NCBI RefSeq assembly: GCF_003131185.1
Contig: NZ_QFFU01000006.1
Span: forward strand, 186,001 to 250,000
Reading direction: 5' to 3'
Length of the DNA stretch: 64,000 bases
Source: Pseudomonas ovata
GTDB taxonomy: Bacteria; Pseudomonadota; Gammaproteobacteria; Pseudomonadales; Pseudomonadaceae
The notes beneath the pieces were generated by a model, which saw only the letters and a list, made by a program, of their open reading frames with translations, ran no database searches and was not told the DNA's origin. This document shows positions 35,289-41,583 of this stretch, in pieces; position 1 is the first letter of the stretch, and each line of letters begins with the position of its first letter. The position numbers and the translations under genes were made by a program.

Positions 35289-36976
35289 GCGGCCTCCTGG
35301 TGCGACACGCTCAGGCCCACTGCTACGGGGCGAACCCACACGGGCATACTGCTGAGCATGAAGGTCTCGCCGGCCTCGGCCAGCAGTAGCGTGGTGCCCA
35401 TCACATGGGCAATCGCTTCTGCAGCTGCTGGTGGAACCGCGTTGCCGATGCGCTCGCGCCATGCCTGATCGCTCAGGCCGTCCAGAATCAGTTGCTCTTC
35501 CGGGTCGACCAGCGATTGCAGGGCGGCCAGCTCCAACGTCGTAAATGGTCGATGCCATGTGCTGTCGAGCGATTCGATCACGCAGGTGAGGCGGTCGGTG
35601 GGTGCTGGCATGCGCGGATCGGCGACCGACCATCGTCCGTTGTCCTGCCTGGCACTCGCCGATACGGCCCCGGCCTGGCCTTGCCAGTCGATCACCCCGT
35701 AATGTCCGCCGGTCATATAGGCATCGCCTTTGACGCGCTTCATGCCTGGGCGTGGATCCTGTACGGCGAAAGCGCTTTGTCCTGTGGTGCTGCCGGCGAT
35801 TACTGTGCCACTTGCCCGATCCCAAGGCGTTACCAGGTACTTGCCGAACGTGCCTTGCGGTTGTCTCGGGTCGGCAACGCTGAATGTCCCTTGTCCTGGA
35901 GACTTGACGCCAATAACCGCCCCGCTGGTTTCGTCCCAGCGGCGAACACCGTACTGCTGGTACTGCAAGGCGCCGGCCCGGGCGCGAGGATCCGCCACCG
36001 AGAACGCACCGTTGGTGGGGCTGCTTCGGCCGGCAACGGTGCCCATTGAGTCTCCCCATTGGTTGACGCACAGATAGCCGGCATAGGCCTCCGGTACGAT
36101 GACCAGGTCGCGCAGGTGACCGTCTTCAATTTCCAGATCATTCAGGCACCGCCAGTCCTTGCCGGCTTCGACAAGGGCGAGTCGCACCCAAGTCTTCCAC
36201 TGCAGTGAAGGGATTCGGTGCATCGGTCCTGCAGCGTCGATATCGCCAGGCATTGGCATGCGGCCGAGGATGCTGCCGACAGACTTCAGGGTCTTCTGTT
36301 CGGGCTCATAAAGGAACGGCGGGACTTTCGCAATGTGGCGGGCCACGAGCAGGAAGCGCTTGCGGGATTGGGCCAGCCCACCGATCCGACCGCAATCGTG
36401 AGTGGTTTCGGCCACGGCATACCCATAGAACCCAAGCAACTGGTTGATCTGGTCGAGCAGATGCCGGCCACGACTTGCAAGACGGGGCACGTTCTCGAAC
36501 ACGATCAGCGAAACAGGATCGTCTTTCCATGCCTCGCACATCAGCCAGACGCAGCGCAGCGTCAGCTCGTTCAGCGCCTGGTACTTGGGCGTCAGACTCA
36601 TCGTCTCGGACAGCAACCCTGAGGCGCCTTTGCAGGGGCTGCTGATGAACACCGCATCGGGCCGCTCGTTCTGCGCCGCGCGGCGGATGTCTTCAGGGGT
36701 CGCTTCTTGCCAACCTGCAGGTGGTTCGGCGCCGTGGAAGCGGGTGTACTGGTCGCGGGTGAATAGATCCAGCAATGTGCCGGGAACGCCAGTGAGTTGC
36801 TGGAAGTCGCGCAGGCCGGCTGCGTCGACATCGATGCCACCCAGGCACCGCCATTCGGCCTGGACATTCCCGACGATGGGCTTGGCGTTATTGAAGCCTT
36901 TCCCGCCGCCGCCCAGACCGCAGCAGAAGTGGAAGTGCCCGAAGACACGCTTGAAAGGAGGGGCCATGGCTGTCAT
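35285..36976 (-). CDS. DNA cytosine-C5 methyltransferase with repeated insert
   Basis: Protein of 563 residues that should methylate cytosine in a specific site, probably to protect phage DNA or to alter regulation. Motifs in order: FCCGLGGGGKGF (I), SSPCKGAS (IV, catalytic Cys), FENVPR (VI), QSRKRF (VIII) and GNAVPP (X). Between motifs VIII and X lies a roughly 180-residue region with at least four imperfect repeats, each ending in SVADPR or AVQDPR and containing SG-x-VI. This occupies the target-recognition region. No restriction enzyme is adjacent. The ATG at 36976 overlaps the upstream stop. Confidence 0.9.
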   Translation of the reverse strand: MTAMAPPFKRVFGHFHFCCGLGGGGKGFNNAKPIVGNVQAEWRCLGGIDVDAAGLRDFQQLTGVPGTLLDLFTRDQYTRFHGAEPPAGWQEATPEDIRRAAQNERPDAVFISSPCKGASGLLSETMSLTPKYQALNELTLRCVWLMCEAWKDDPVSLIVFENVPRLASRGRHLLDQINQLLGFYGYAVAETTHDCGRIGGLAQSRKRFLLVARHIAKVPPFLYEPEQKTLKSVGSILGRMPMPGDIDAAGPMHRIPSLQWKTWVRLALVEAGKDWRCLNDLEIEDGHLRDLVIVPEAYAGYLCVNQWGDSMGTVAGRSSPTNGAFSVADPRARAGALQYQQYGVRRWDETSGAVIGVKSPGQGTFSVADPRQPQGTFGKYLVTPWDRASGTVIAGSTTGQSAFAVQDPRPGMKRVKGDAYMTGGHYGVIDWQGQAGAVSASARQDNGRWSVADPRMPAPTDRLTCVIESLDSTWHRPFTTLELAALQSLVDPEEQLILDGLSDQAWRERIGNAVPPAAAEAIAHVMGTTLLLAEAGETFMLSSMPVWVRPVAVGLSVSHQEAA

Positions 36977-37434
36977 GCGGCCTGCTCCCGTGCTGCTTGG
37001 GTGGCTGCTGCTGAGAGACGGCTATTCAGGGTCTCCAGTTTTGCGTGCAACGTGCCCGCCTTGCGTGCCATCGGTTCGGCACCCTTGATGGGTGCCCAGG
37101 TCCGCTGTGCAAGGTCAATGGTATTGGCCGCCTGAATCAGTAGGCCGATGTCGCCTGGTGTTAGGGCTACGGCCAGTCGCTTTGCCGTGCGCAACTGTTC
37201 AAGCTCGGTCTGAGCCAGTGCCAGCTGTTCATCCAATCGGCTTGTCTGCTGCCAAGCTGTGGCGATGGCATTCTTTTGGGACTTTATCAGTGGCTCAAGG
37301 TTGGCAGTTGTCTCGTTGCTTCCTGCCTCACGGCCACGTCGATGAGCCGTGGTGATTGCGCGGAAGAACGCGTAGGTCAGAGCGGCGAAGCCTAGGATCA
37401 GGCCGCCCAAAGCAATGATGTGTTCTGTTTGCAT
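36973..37434 (-). CDS. Single-helix membrane protein with coiled coil
   Basis: A 153-residue protein: one N-terminal membrane helix (HIIALGGLILGFAALTYAFF), then a long helical region with heptad-like Gln/Leu/Glu content. Not recognised. It is part of the leftward early operon; the layout recalls Rz-like or superinfection-exclusion proteins, but nothing proves that. Confidence 0.55.
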   Translation of the reverse strand: MQTEHIIALGGLILGFAALTYAFFRAITTAHRRGREAGSNETTANLEPLIKSQKNAIATAWQQTSRLDEQLALAQTELEQLRTAKRLAVALTPGDIGLLIQAANTIDLAQRTWAPIKGAEPMARKAGTLHAKLETLNSRLSAAATQAAREQAA

Positions 37435-37475
37435 GTGCTGTGTCTCTCAGTAGTTGGTCGCCGCCATGGGCGGTG

Positions 37476-37715
37476 TCACGCGACTTGTGCGCCGATGCTG
37501 TCGAGGTAGTCCGCTAAGTCATGCAGATACACAACTGGCTGGCCCTTGCTGGAGCCGCCCAAGCGAGTGACTTTCAGGACGATCTGCTTTGCAGCAATTT
37601 TTCGGAGCAGGTAGCGGTCGCTGGATATGTGCGTGAAGTAGCGGCTGCGAACTGCGGTTAACGTTGGGCAAGGAGTCGCGAACTCCTTGCGCAACAGATC
37701 AAGCGTTTGGCTCAC
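37476..37715 (-). CDS. PrtN-like pyocin activator family protein
   Basis: A 79-residue protein similar to the P. aeruginosa pyocin activator PrtN: RSRYFTHISSDRYLLRKIAAKQIVLKV followed by GQPVVYLHDLADYLDSIGAQ. PrtN drives pyocin gene expression after DNA damage. Here it sits within the leftward early operon and may activate phage late genes instead. The start overlaps the preceding stop (ATGA). Confidence 0.75.
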   Translation of the reverse strand: MSQTLDLLRKEFATPCPTLTAVRSRYFTHISSDRYLLRKIAAKQIVLKVTRLGGSSKGQPVVYLHDLADYLDSIGAQVA

Positions 37716-38098
37716 ACTCGATCCTCCCCGGACCCCGCCGGGATGGGCAGAGCTTGCAGCTGCATGCGGATCAGCTCTGCGAGCTCCTCCTTGGATTTGC
37801 CAACGGCTATCGCCAGCAAGCGCCCGTGAGAGTCCGCAACGACCGCGCCGAAGGGCTTTTCAGGGCATTTGGTTGGTGTCACGTACGCGACTTGCCCTGG
37901 TTGCACGACCGCATCGACGCGGCGAAACACTTCTGCCAGTTCCGTAGCAGCCGCTGGAAGCGCGTCGAGCAGGGTCAGTGCTTCTGCACTGGCCCCGATG
38001 AGCGTGGCTCGGCTGATGATCGTCGGGTGGTTGAGGTACATAGGGATCAGCTTCAGTGCCCCTACGGCCTGGGTGATTGCGTTTTGTGCTGTGCTCAT
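37712..38098 (-). CDS. Hypothetical phage early protein
   Basis: A 128-residue, mostly helical protein with an HGRLLAIAVGKSKEELAELIRMQ C-terminal segment. No family recognised. Its start overlaps the stop of the upstream KilAC-like gene and its stop overlaps the prtN-like start, so it is translated as part of the operon. Confidence 0.6.
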   Translation of the reverse strand: MSTAQNAITQAVGALKLIPMYLNHPTIISRATLIGASAEALTLLDALPAAATELAEVFRRVDAVVQPGQVAYVTPTKCPEKPFGAVVADSHGRLLAIAVGKSKEELAELIRMQLQALPIPAGSGEDRV

Positions 38099-38376
38099 GC
38101 GGTGCCGTCCTTGCCCTGCGTGCTGATCGAAATACCCAGTTGCTTTGCCAGCCAAGCCACACCGCGTTCAGTGACCATCACGACGGAGTAGTGGGTATAG
38201 GTGTGGATCGCCTGGTTCCAGCGGCTGCGCGGGTCGGCAAATAGGTATCCCTGGCCGACGTGCTTGCTCGCCAGATCGCCGGTCTGGGTCAAGATGCCCA
38301 GTTCACGAAGCCGTTGGCGCAGAGCCCTGGAGCCGAGGCCCAGGACTGCTGCGGTTGAGTCGAGGTTCCTGTTCAT
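38095..38376 (-). CDS. KilAC/antirepressor-like DNA-binding protein
   Basis: A 93-residue protein that resembles the C-terminal KilAC domain of phage antirepressors: LDSTAAVLGLGSRALRQRLRELGIL, a GYLFADPRSRWN turn, then VVMVTERGVAWLAKQLG. It lacks the usual N-terminal Bro/Ant domain, so it may be a minimal antirepressor. I chose the ATG at 38376; the open frame continues upstream into the kinase gene. Confidence 0.65.
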   Translation of the reverse strand: MNRNLDSTAAVLGLGSRALRQRLRELGILTQTGDLASKHVGQGYLFADPRSRWNQAIHTYTHYSVVMVTERGVAWLAKQLGISISTQGKDGTA

Positions 38377-38383
38377 GCGGACC

Positions 38384-38956
38384 TCAAGCGGCTTTGGATG
38401 CGATGGCAGCGTGCTGGGCAATGACCAGTTGATCGAGCTGGCCGTACAGGTCGGTCAGCTCGCCATCGTTGTTGATCACCAAGTCATGTGGGTGAACGGC
38501 CACACCCAGCTCGCTGATGTGAGCGTTCACGTCAGGGGCGTCGTTGCGCGTCATGTGGACGATCAGGCCACCGCGCTTGCGAATGAAGTCCGCTTCGTTC
38601 TCGAACCGAACATCGCTGATCACAAAGCCAGGTGCATAGGGCTCCAGCTCGGCCAGCGCATCCAGATTCTGCTCGGCGATGTCGACCCAAATACTCGCGC
38701 TGATCATGTCGCGCCCCCACTCGGTACCGAGCAGTTGCATCAGTTGGCGTGGTGAGCGGCCCACCCACGGGATCAGCTGCTCTTTGTCTTCGCCTTCAAG
38801 ATCTTCGACGTTCAGACCGAACATCGCGGCGATGCCTTCCTTGAGCGGAGTGGCGAAGGCATAGGTCTGGAAACCATGTTCGCTGGCCAGGTGATCGGCA
38901 GAGGTGGTTTTGCCGGTGCGTGCGTGGCCTGTGAGGCCGATAAGGATCTGTTTCAT
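38384..38956 (-). CDS. Phage deoxynucleoside monophosphate kinase
   Basis: P-loop kinase of 190 residues. The Walker A loop is GHARTGKTT near the N-terminus; TPLKEGIAAMF, GRSPRQLMQLLGTEWGR and VISDVRFENEADFIR match T4 gp1-type dNMP kinases, which supply dNTP precursors for phage replication. Its start overlaps the stop of the preceding small gene. Confidence 0.8.
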   Translation of the reverse strand: MKQILIGLTGHARTGKTTSADHLASEHGFQTYAFATPLKEGIAAMFGLNVEDLEGEDKEQLIPWVGRSPRQLMQLLGTEWGRDMISASIWVDIAEQNLDALAELEPYAPGFVISDVRFENEADFIRKRGGLIVHMTRNDAPDVNAHISELGVAVHPHDLVINNDGELTDLYGQLDQLVIAQHAAIASKAA

Positions 38957-39126
38957 GCTGCGTCACCCCCGAATGGAGAGGTGGGCACAGTCAACGCGGC
39001 GCGGCGCTTGGTGCTTACGATGACGATCAGGCCAGTAGTGCGCTGGATCGCTTCAATGGCGCGGGGGTTGGTTGCTGCCGGGTGCAGGTACACCTGGCAG
39101 CCTGTGGAACGTTTTGGAGTTTGCAT
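38953..39126 (-). CDS. Small phage protein, first gene of the leftward operon
   Basis: A 57-residue product, beginning MQTPKRSTGCQVYL and ending PFGGDAA. Not recognised. It is the first open frame after the leftward promoter and operators, and its stop overlaps the kinase start (ATGA), both good reasons to accept it. Confidence 0.6.
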   Translation of the reverse strand: MQTPKRSTGCQVYLHPAATNPRAIEAIQRTTGLIVIVSTKRRAALTVPTSPFGGDAA

Positions 39127-39156
39127 TGCAAGTACCTTGGTGAGGGGTGCAATGCA

Positions 39157-39185
39157 AAATTAGCAAAAGCTAAATGTATCCACAA
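39157..39185 (-). promoter_or_regulatory. Leftward early promoter (PL)
   Basis: On the minus strand TTGTGG (39180-39185) and TAATTT (39157-39162) are separated by 17 bases. A repressor operator fills the spacer, as it also does at the rightward promoter. Confidence 0.65.
39160..39173. promoter_or_regulatory. CI operator OL1
   Basis: TTAGCAAAAGCTAA, a perfect inverted repeat (TTAGC/GCTAA), lies between the PL elements. The same half-site recurs at 39185 and at three places between cI and cro. Confidence 0.8.
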
Positions 39186-39198
39186 TAGCATTTGCTAA
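39185..39198. promoter_or_regulatory. CI operator OL2
   Basis: ATAGCATTTGCTAA, one mismatch from the palindrome at 40411, lies just upstream of the PL -35 box, 25 bases from OL1 centre to centre. Confidence 0.75.
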
Positions 39199-39217
39199 AT
39201 TATTTGATTTTTCTCTT

Positions 39218-39469
39218 TCAGTTTGTGCTGGGCACGTCCCAATGTACGCGTACCCCTCCGTCATCGAGAGGAGTCACATGGACACCCTCTGTCTCGATGA
39301 TCGCCTCCATAATTTGATTCCAATCGTCTTGTAACTCGTCAGGCGCTTTATAGATAACCGCCTCTCGATTTTTCTGTGCTGAGGGGGAGTTGATTACCTT
39401 TTGTAAACGAGCACCCAGGTGATCGATTGAGGTAGGGGCAGGAGAGGATTGGGTTTTGGATTTAGCCAT
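39218..39469 (-). CDS. DUF1654-family protein under LexA control
   Basis: An 83-residue protein of the Pseudomonas DUF1654 family: LGARLQKVINSPSAQKNREAVIYK and a conserved end, VTPLDDGGVRVHWDV. Function unknown. AAGGAAG precedes the ATG. A textbook LexA box 20 bases upstream and a consensus TTGACA next to it imply induction in the SOS response. Its place between cI and the leftward operators suggests a role in the lysis-lysogeny switch. Confidence 0.75.
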   Translation of the reverse strand: MAKSKTQSSPAPTSIDHLGARLQKVINSPSAQKNREAVIYKAPDELQDDWNQIMEAIIETEGVHVTPLDDGGVRVHWDVPSTN

Positions 39470-39488
39470 GATGCACTTCCTTGGTTTG

Positions 39489-39504
39489 CTGTATGTATAT
39501 ACAG
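39489..39504. promoter_or_regulatory. LexA (SOS) box
   Basis: CTGTATGTATATACAG matches the CTGT-N8-ACAG consensus exactly and is nearly palindromic inside. On the minus strand it directly follows a TTGACA (39508-39513). Confidence 0.85.
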
Positions 39505-39596
39505 TATTGTCAAGTCAGGGCTGTGGCAAGAGTTTTACGGGAAATGTGCACGATCTATCCGAAGATGTTTCTGCAGTAGACATAGGGAGCGGATAC

Positions 39597-39624
39597 AAAA
39601 AGACCCGCATGTTTGGCGGGTCTT
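39597..39624 (-). terminator. Terminator of the cI transcript
   Basis: An AAGACCCGC/GCGGGTCTT stem is followed on the minus strand by a T tract, 18 bases beyond the repressor stop. It separates cI from the LexA-controlled gene. Confidence 0.85.
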
Positions 39625-39642
39625 CGAGACAGTTTCACGGGG

Positions 39643-40350
39643 TTACAGCTTTCTGGCATTCCATACCAAAAGCACTCGTGCCTGGATGTGAACCTTTTCC
39701 AGGTCGGCGCCTTCTAGCGTTATGGATTCGTACGCTTTGTTGTCAGAGATCATCAGTAACGAGCCTTTGGTCATCCTTTGCAGGCGCTTGATGAACAGCT
39801 CACCGTCAAGGGTGAAGACATAAATTGCATCTGTCTTGATTTCGGTAATGCCTCGATCCACCAACAGGGAGTCACCATTTCGAAAGGTACCCTCCATGCT
39901 ATCCCCGTCTCCGGTGATGATTGCTAAATTGTCGAGGTTGGAAAATGCGAGGCCTTGTGTCTTTAGCCAATCGAAATTCACAGTGATGTCGCGGATGACC
40001 TCCACATGATGCTCGGGGACATTCCCTGGACCCATGGAGGCGGCCACATTCAAGTGTGGAATGGTAATGAAGCCGAGTGTTTCCATCAGGCGCTTTTTGT
40101 CGAGGACTGGCTTCGCTGCGGGTCTTTCAGTTTCTGGTGAGACGTTTGCCGCAGGCGCCACAAGGCTGCCTGGGGAGAGTCCAATCTTTTGCTCAAGATT
40201 TGCTGCGGCTTTTTCTCCGAGAGCCCGGTGACCGTTCAGCAATTGAGATAGATAAGACGCGTCCAAGCCATGGCTGTTGGCGAAATCTTTTTGAGTCAGG
40301 TCGCCCATCGTTTGGCGCAGAGCCCTGATTCGAAGTTCTTTGATATCCAT
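39643..40350 (-). CDS. cI: CI-type phage repressor with S24 (LexA-like) protease domain
   Basis: A 235-residue repressor that keeps the prophage silent. The N-terminal HTH (about 15-60: DLTQKDFANSHGLDASYLSQLLNGHRALG) is followed by a linker and an S24 domain with the catalytic Ser in GDGDSMEGT and Lys in ELFIKRLQ. A plausible self-cleavage region is LNVAASMGPGN. RecA-stimulated autocleavage on DNA damage is expected from the family. The ATG at 40350 has CGGAG immediately upstream. It faces the cro-like gene. Confidence 0.92.
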   Translation of the reverse strand: MDIKELRIRALRQTMGDLTQKDFANSHGLDASYLSQLLNGHRALGEKAAANLEQKIGLSPGSLVAPAANVSPETERPAAKPVLDKKRLMETLGFITIPHLNVAASMGPGNVPEHHVEVIRDITVNFDWLKTQGLAFSNLDNLAIITGDGDSMEGTFRNGDSLLVDRGITEIKTDAIYVFTLDGELFIKRLQRMTKGSLLMISDNKAYESITLEGADLEKVHIQARVLLVWNARKL

Positions 40351-40370
40351 CTCCGAATCATCGCTTTCTG

Positions 40371-40384
40371 TTAGCAAACAGTAA
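40371..40384. promoter_or_regulatory. CI/Cro operator OR3
   Basis: TTAGCAAACAGTAA: one perfect TTAGCA half-site and one weak half. It is the operator nearest cI and could control its promoter. Confidence 0.6.
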
Positions 40385-40385
40385 A

Positions 40386-40399
40386 TTACGGTTTGCTAT
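40386..40399. promoter_or_regulatory. CI/Cro operator OR2
   Basis: TTACGGTTTGCTAT: a good right half (TTTGCTA) and a degenerate left half, one base after OR3. Confidence 0.55.
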
Positions 40400-40427
40400 T
40401 GCGATGATAATTAGCATTTGCTAATCT
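40399..40427 (+). promoter_or_regulatory. Rightward early promoter (PR)
   Basis: TTGCGA and TAATCT are 17 bases apart, with TGC before the -10 making it an extended type. OR1 covers the spacer. Confidence 0.7.
40411..40424. promoter_or_regulatory. CI/Cro operator OR1
   Basis: TTAGCATTTGCTAA has perfect TTAGCA/TGCTAA arms and overlaps the PR spacer and -10. Confidence 0.8.
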
Positions 40428-40449
40428 CGCTGCTCGATAGGAGGTGCAT

Positions 40450-40677
40450 ATGACCCTGTACGAATATTTGAAGAGCTTGGACAAGCCATCAGCGGATGGT
40501 TTCGCTTTGCGCTGCAAGACAACTGTTGGTCAGCTTCGTCAGGTGTCCTACGGCAACCGTCGGGCTGCTGCCGGTTTGGCTGTGGACATTGAGCGAGAGT
40601 CTCAAGGGAAGGTTACTTGTGAGGAGCTCCGTCCAGACATCGACTGGGCTTATTTGCGAGGCTCCAAGGTTGCATAA
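40450..40677 (+). CDS. Cro/YdaS-like DNA-binding protein
   Basis: A 75-residue protein with a YdaS-type HTH: MTLYEYLKSLDKPSADGFA, then CKTTVGQLRQVSYGNRRAAAGLAVDIE, ending with the CEELRPDIDWAYLRG block of that family. It opposes CI at shared operators. TAGGAGG lies five bases before the ATG at 40450; a GTG six bases upstream overlaps this ribosome site and is rejected. Confidence 0.85.
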   Translation: MTLYEYLKSLDKPSADGFALRCKTTVGQLRQVSYGNRRAAAGLAVDIERESQGKVTCEELRPDIDWAYLRGSKVA

Positions 40678-40874
40678 AGCTGTCATGCCGGAATTTCCCT
40701 TCCACAGGTAACCCGGCAAGACAGAGACAACGATTTAACGCTATCAGCTTCACCGGCCAGAACCCCTCACCACAAGCGTTTCTGACCGGCTCAAACGAAA
40801 CGTCGTGCCCACAGCACGCAAACACAACGTTCGGTCGTGGCTGAAGGATAGGGTGTGCCCTGCCGATCAGCAAC

Positions 40875-40897
40875 ACCGTAAAAGGAGCATTTACGGT
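40875..40897 (+). promoter_or_regulatory. Hairpin presenting the cII ribosome binding site
   Basis: ACCGTAAA and TTTACGGT form an 8-bp stem around the 7-base loop AGGAGCA, which is the Shine-Dalgarno sequence of the cII-like gene (ATG at 40899). Translation may be adjusted by folding or by a bound protein; this is inference. Confidence 0.6.
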
Positions 40898-40898
40898 T

Positions 40899-41387
40899 AT
40901 GAGTCGTACAGACCTATTGCCGGACCCGGGTCCAGTCCTTTCACTGCGTCATGCGCTTTACCGCGCTGGGCGTGACTACAAGGGCGGGGTAACTGCTCTT
41001 GCTTTTGCCATGGTTATTGACCCCGATGCGTTGCAGAAAAAACTCCACCTTGAAGAAGAGCGCCGTTGGCTGTCGGCCGATGAGCTTGAGGATGTCATTC
41101 GACTGACTGACAACCCTCGTCTGTTGGATGCCCTTATGCGGCCAGCGGGGGCTGTTTGGTATAAGCCAGAACCAGTTCCGGCCACCCAGGAAGCCTTGAA
41201 AGCTGTCGGCGAAATGCTTGCGCGAGCTGGGCACTTTGTCGCGACGATGCACCACGGCGCTGCCGACAACGTGTGGGAGGAGCATGAAGTTGAGACCTTG
41301 GAGAAGGCTGGGCACGATCTTATCCGCGAAGTGTTAGGCATCATGGCCGGCGCAGCTAAAGCATTGGAGGTCCGTGAAAATGGCTGA
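40899..41387 (+). CDS. Phage regulatory CII-family protein
   Basis: A 162-residue protein of the phage CII family of mosaic Pseudomonas phages: SLRHALYRAGRDYKGGVTALAF, then EEERRWLSADELEDVIRLTDN. It is expected to bind DNA and influence the decision to lysogenise. Its stop overlaps the next gene. Confidence 0.75.
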   Translation: MSRTDLLPDPGPVLSLRHALYRAGRDYKGGVTALAFAMVIDPDALQKKLHLEEERRWLSADELEDVIRLTDNPRLLDALMRPAGAVWYKPEPVPATQEALKAVGEMLARAGHFVATMHHGAADNVWEEHEVETLEKAGHDLIREVLGIMAGAAKALEVRENG

Positions 41388-41583
41388 CATCATCGACCAG
41401 GCTAACGACCATGCTGAGTATCTGCGGACAGTTGCGCTGCATCGACAGCCTGCTCTTTCTACGGCTGCAAGCGCTTTTTACTGCGACGACTGCGACGAAC
41501 CTATCCCTGAGCGCCGTCGCGCTGCCTTGCCTGGCTGCGTAACTTGCATTGATTGCCAATCGCTGCGGGAGCGCCGTCGATGA
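41380..41583 (+). CDS. DksA/TraR-type C4 zinc-finger protein
   Basis: A 67-residue protein with FYCDDCDEPIPERRR and GCVTCIDCQ, the C4 zinc finger of TraR/DksA proteins. Short phage TraR-like proteins bind RNA polymerase and alter promoter choice. GGAGG nine bases upstream selects the ATG at 41380 rather than GTG at 41374. It overlaps both neighbours. Confidence 0.82.
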   Translation: MADIIDQANDHAEYLRTVALHRQPALSTAASAFYCDDCDEPIPERRRAALPGCVTCIDCQSLRERRR

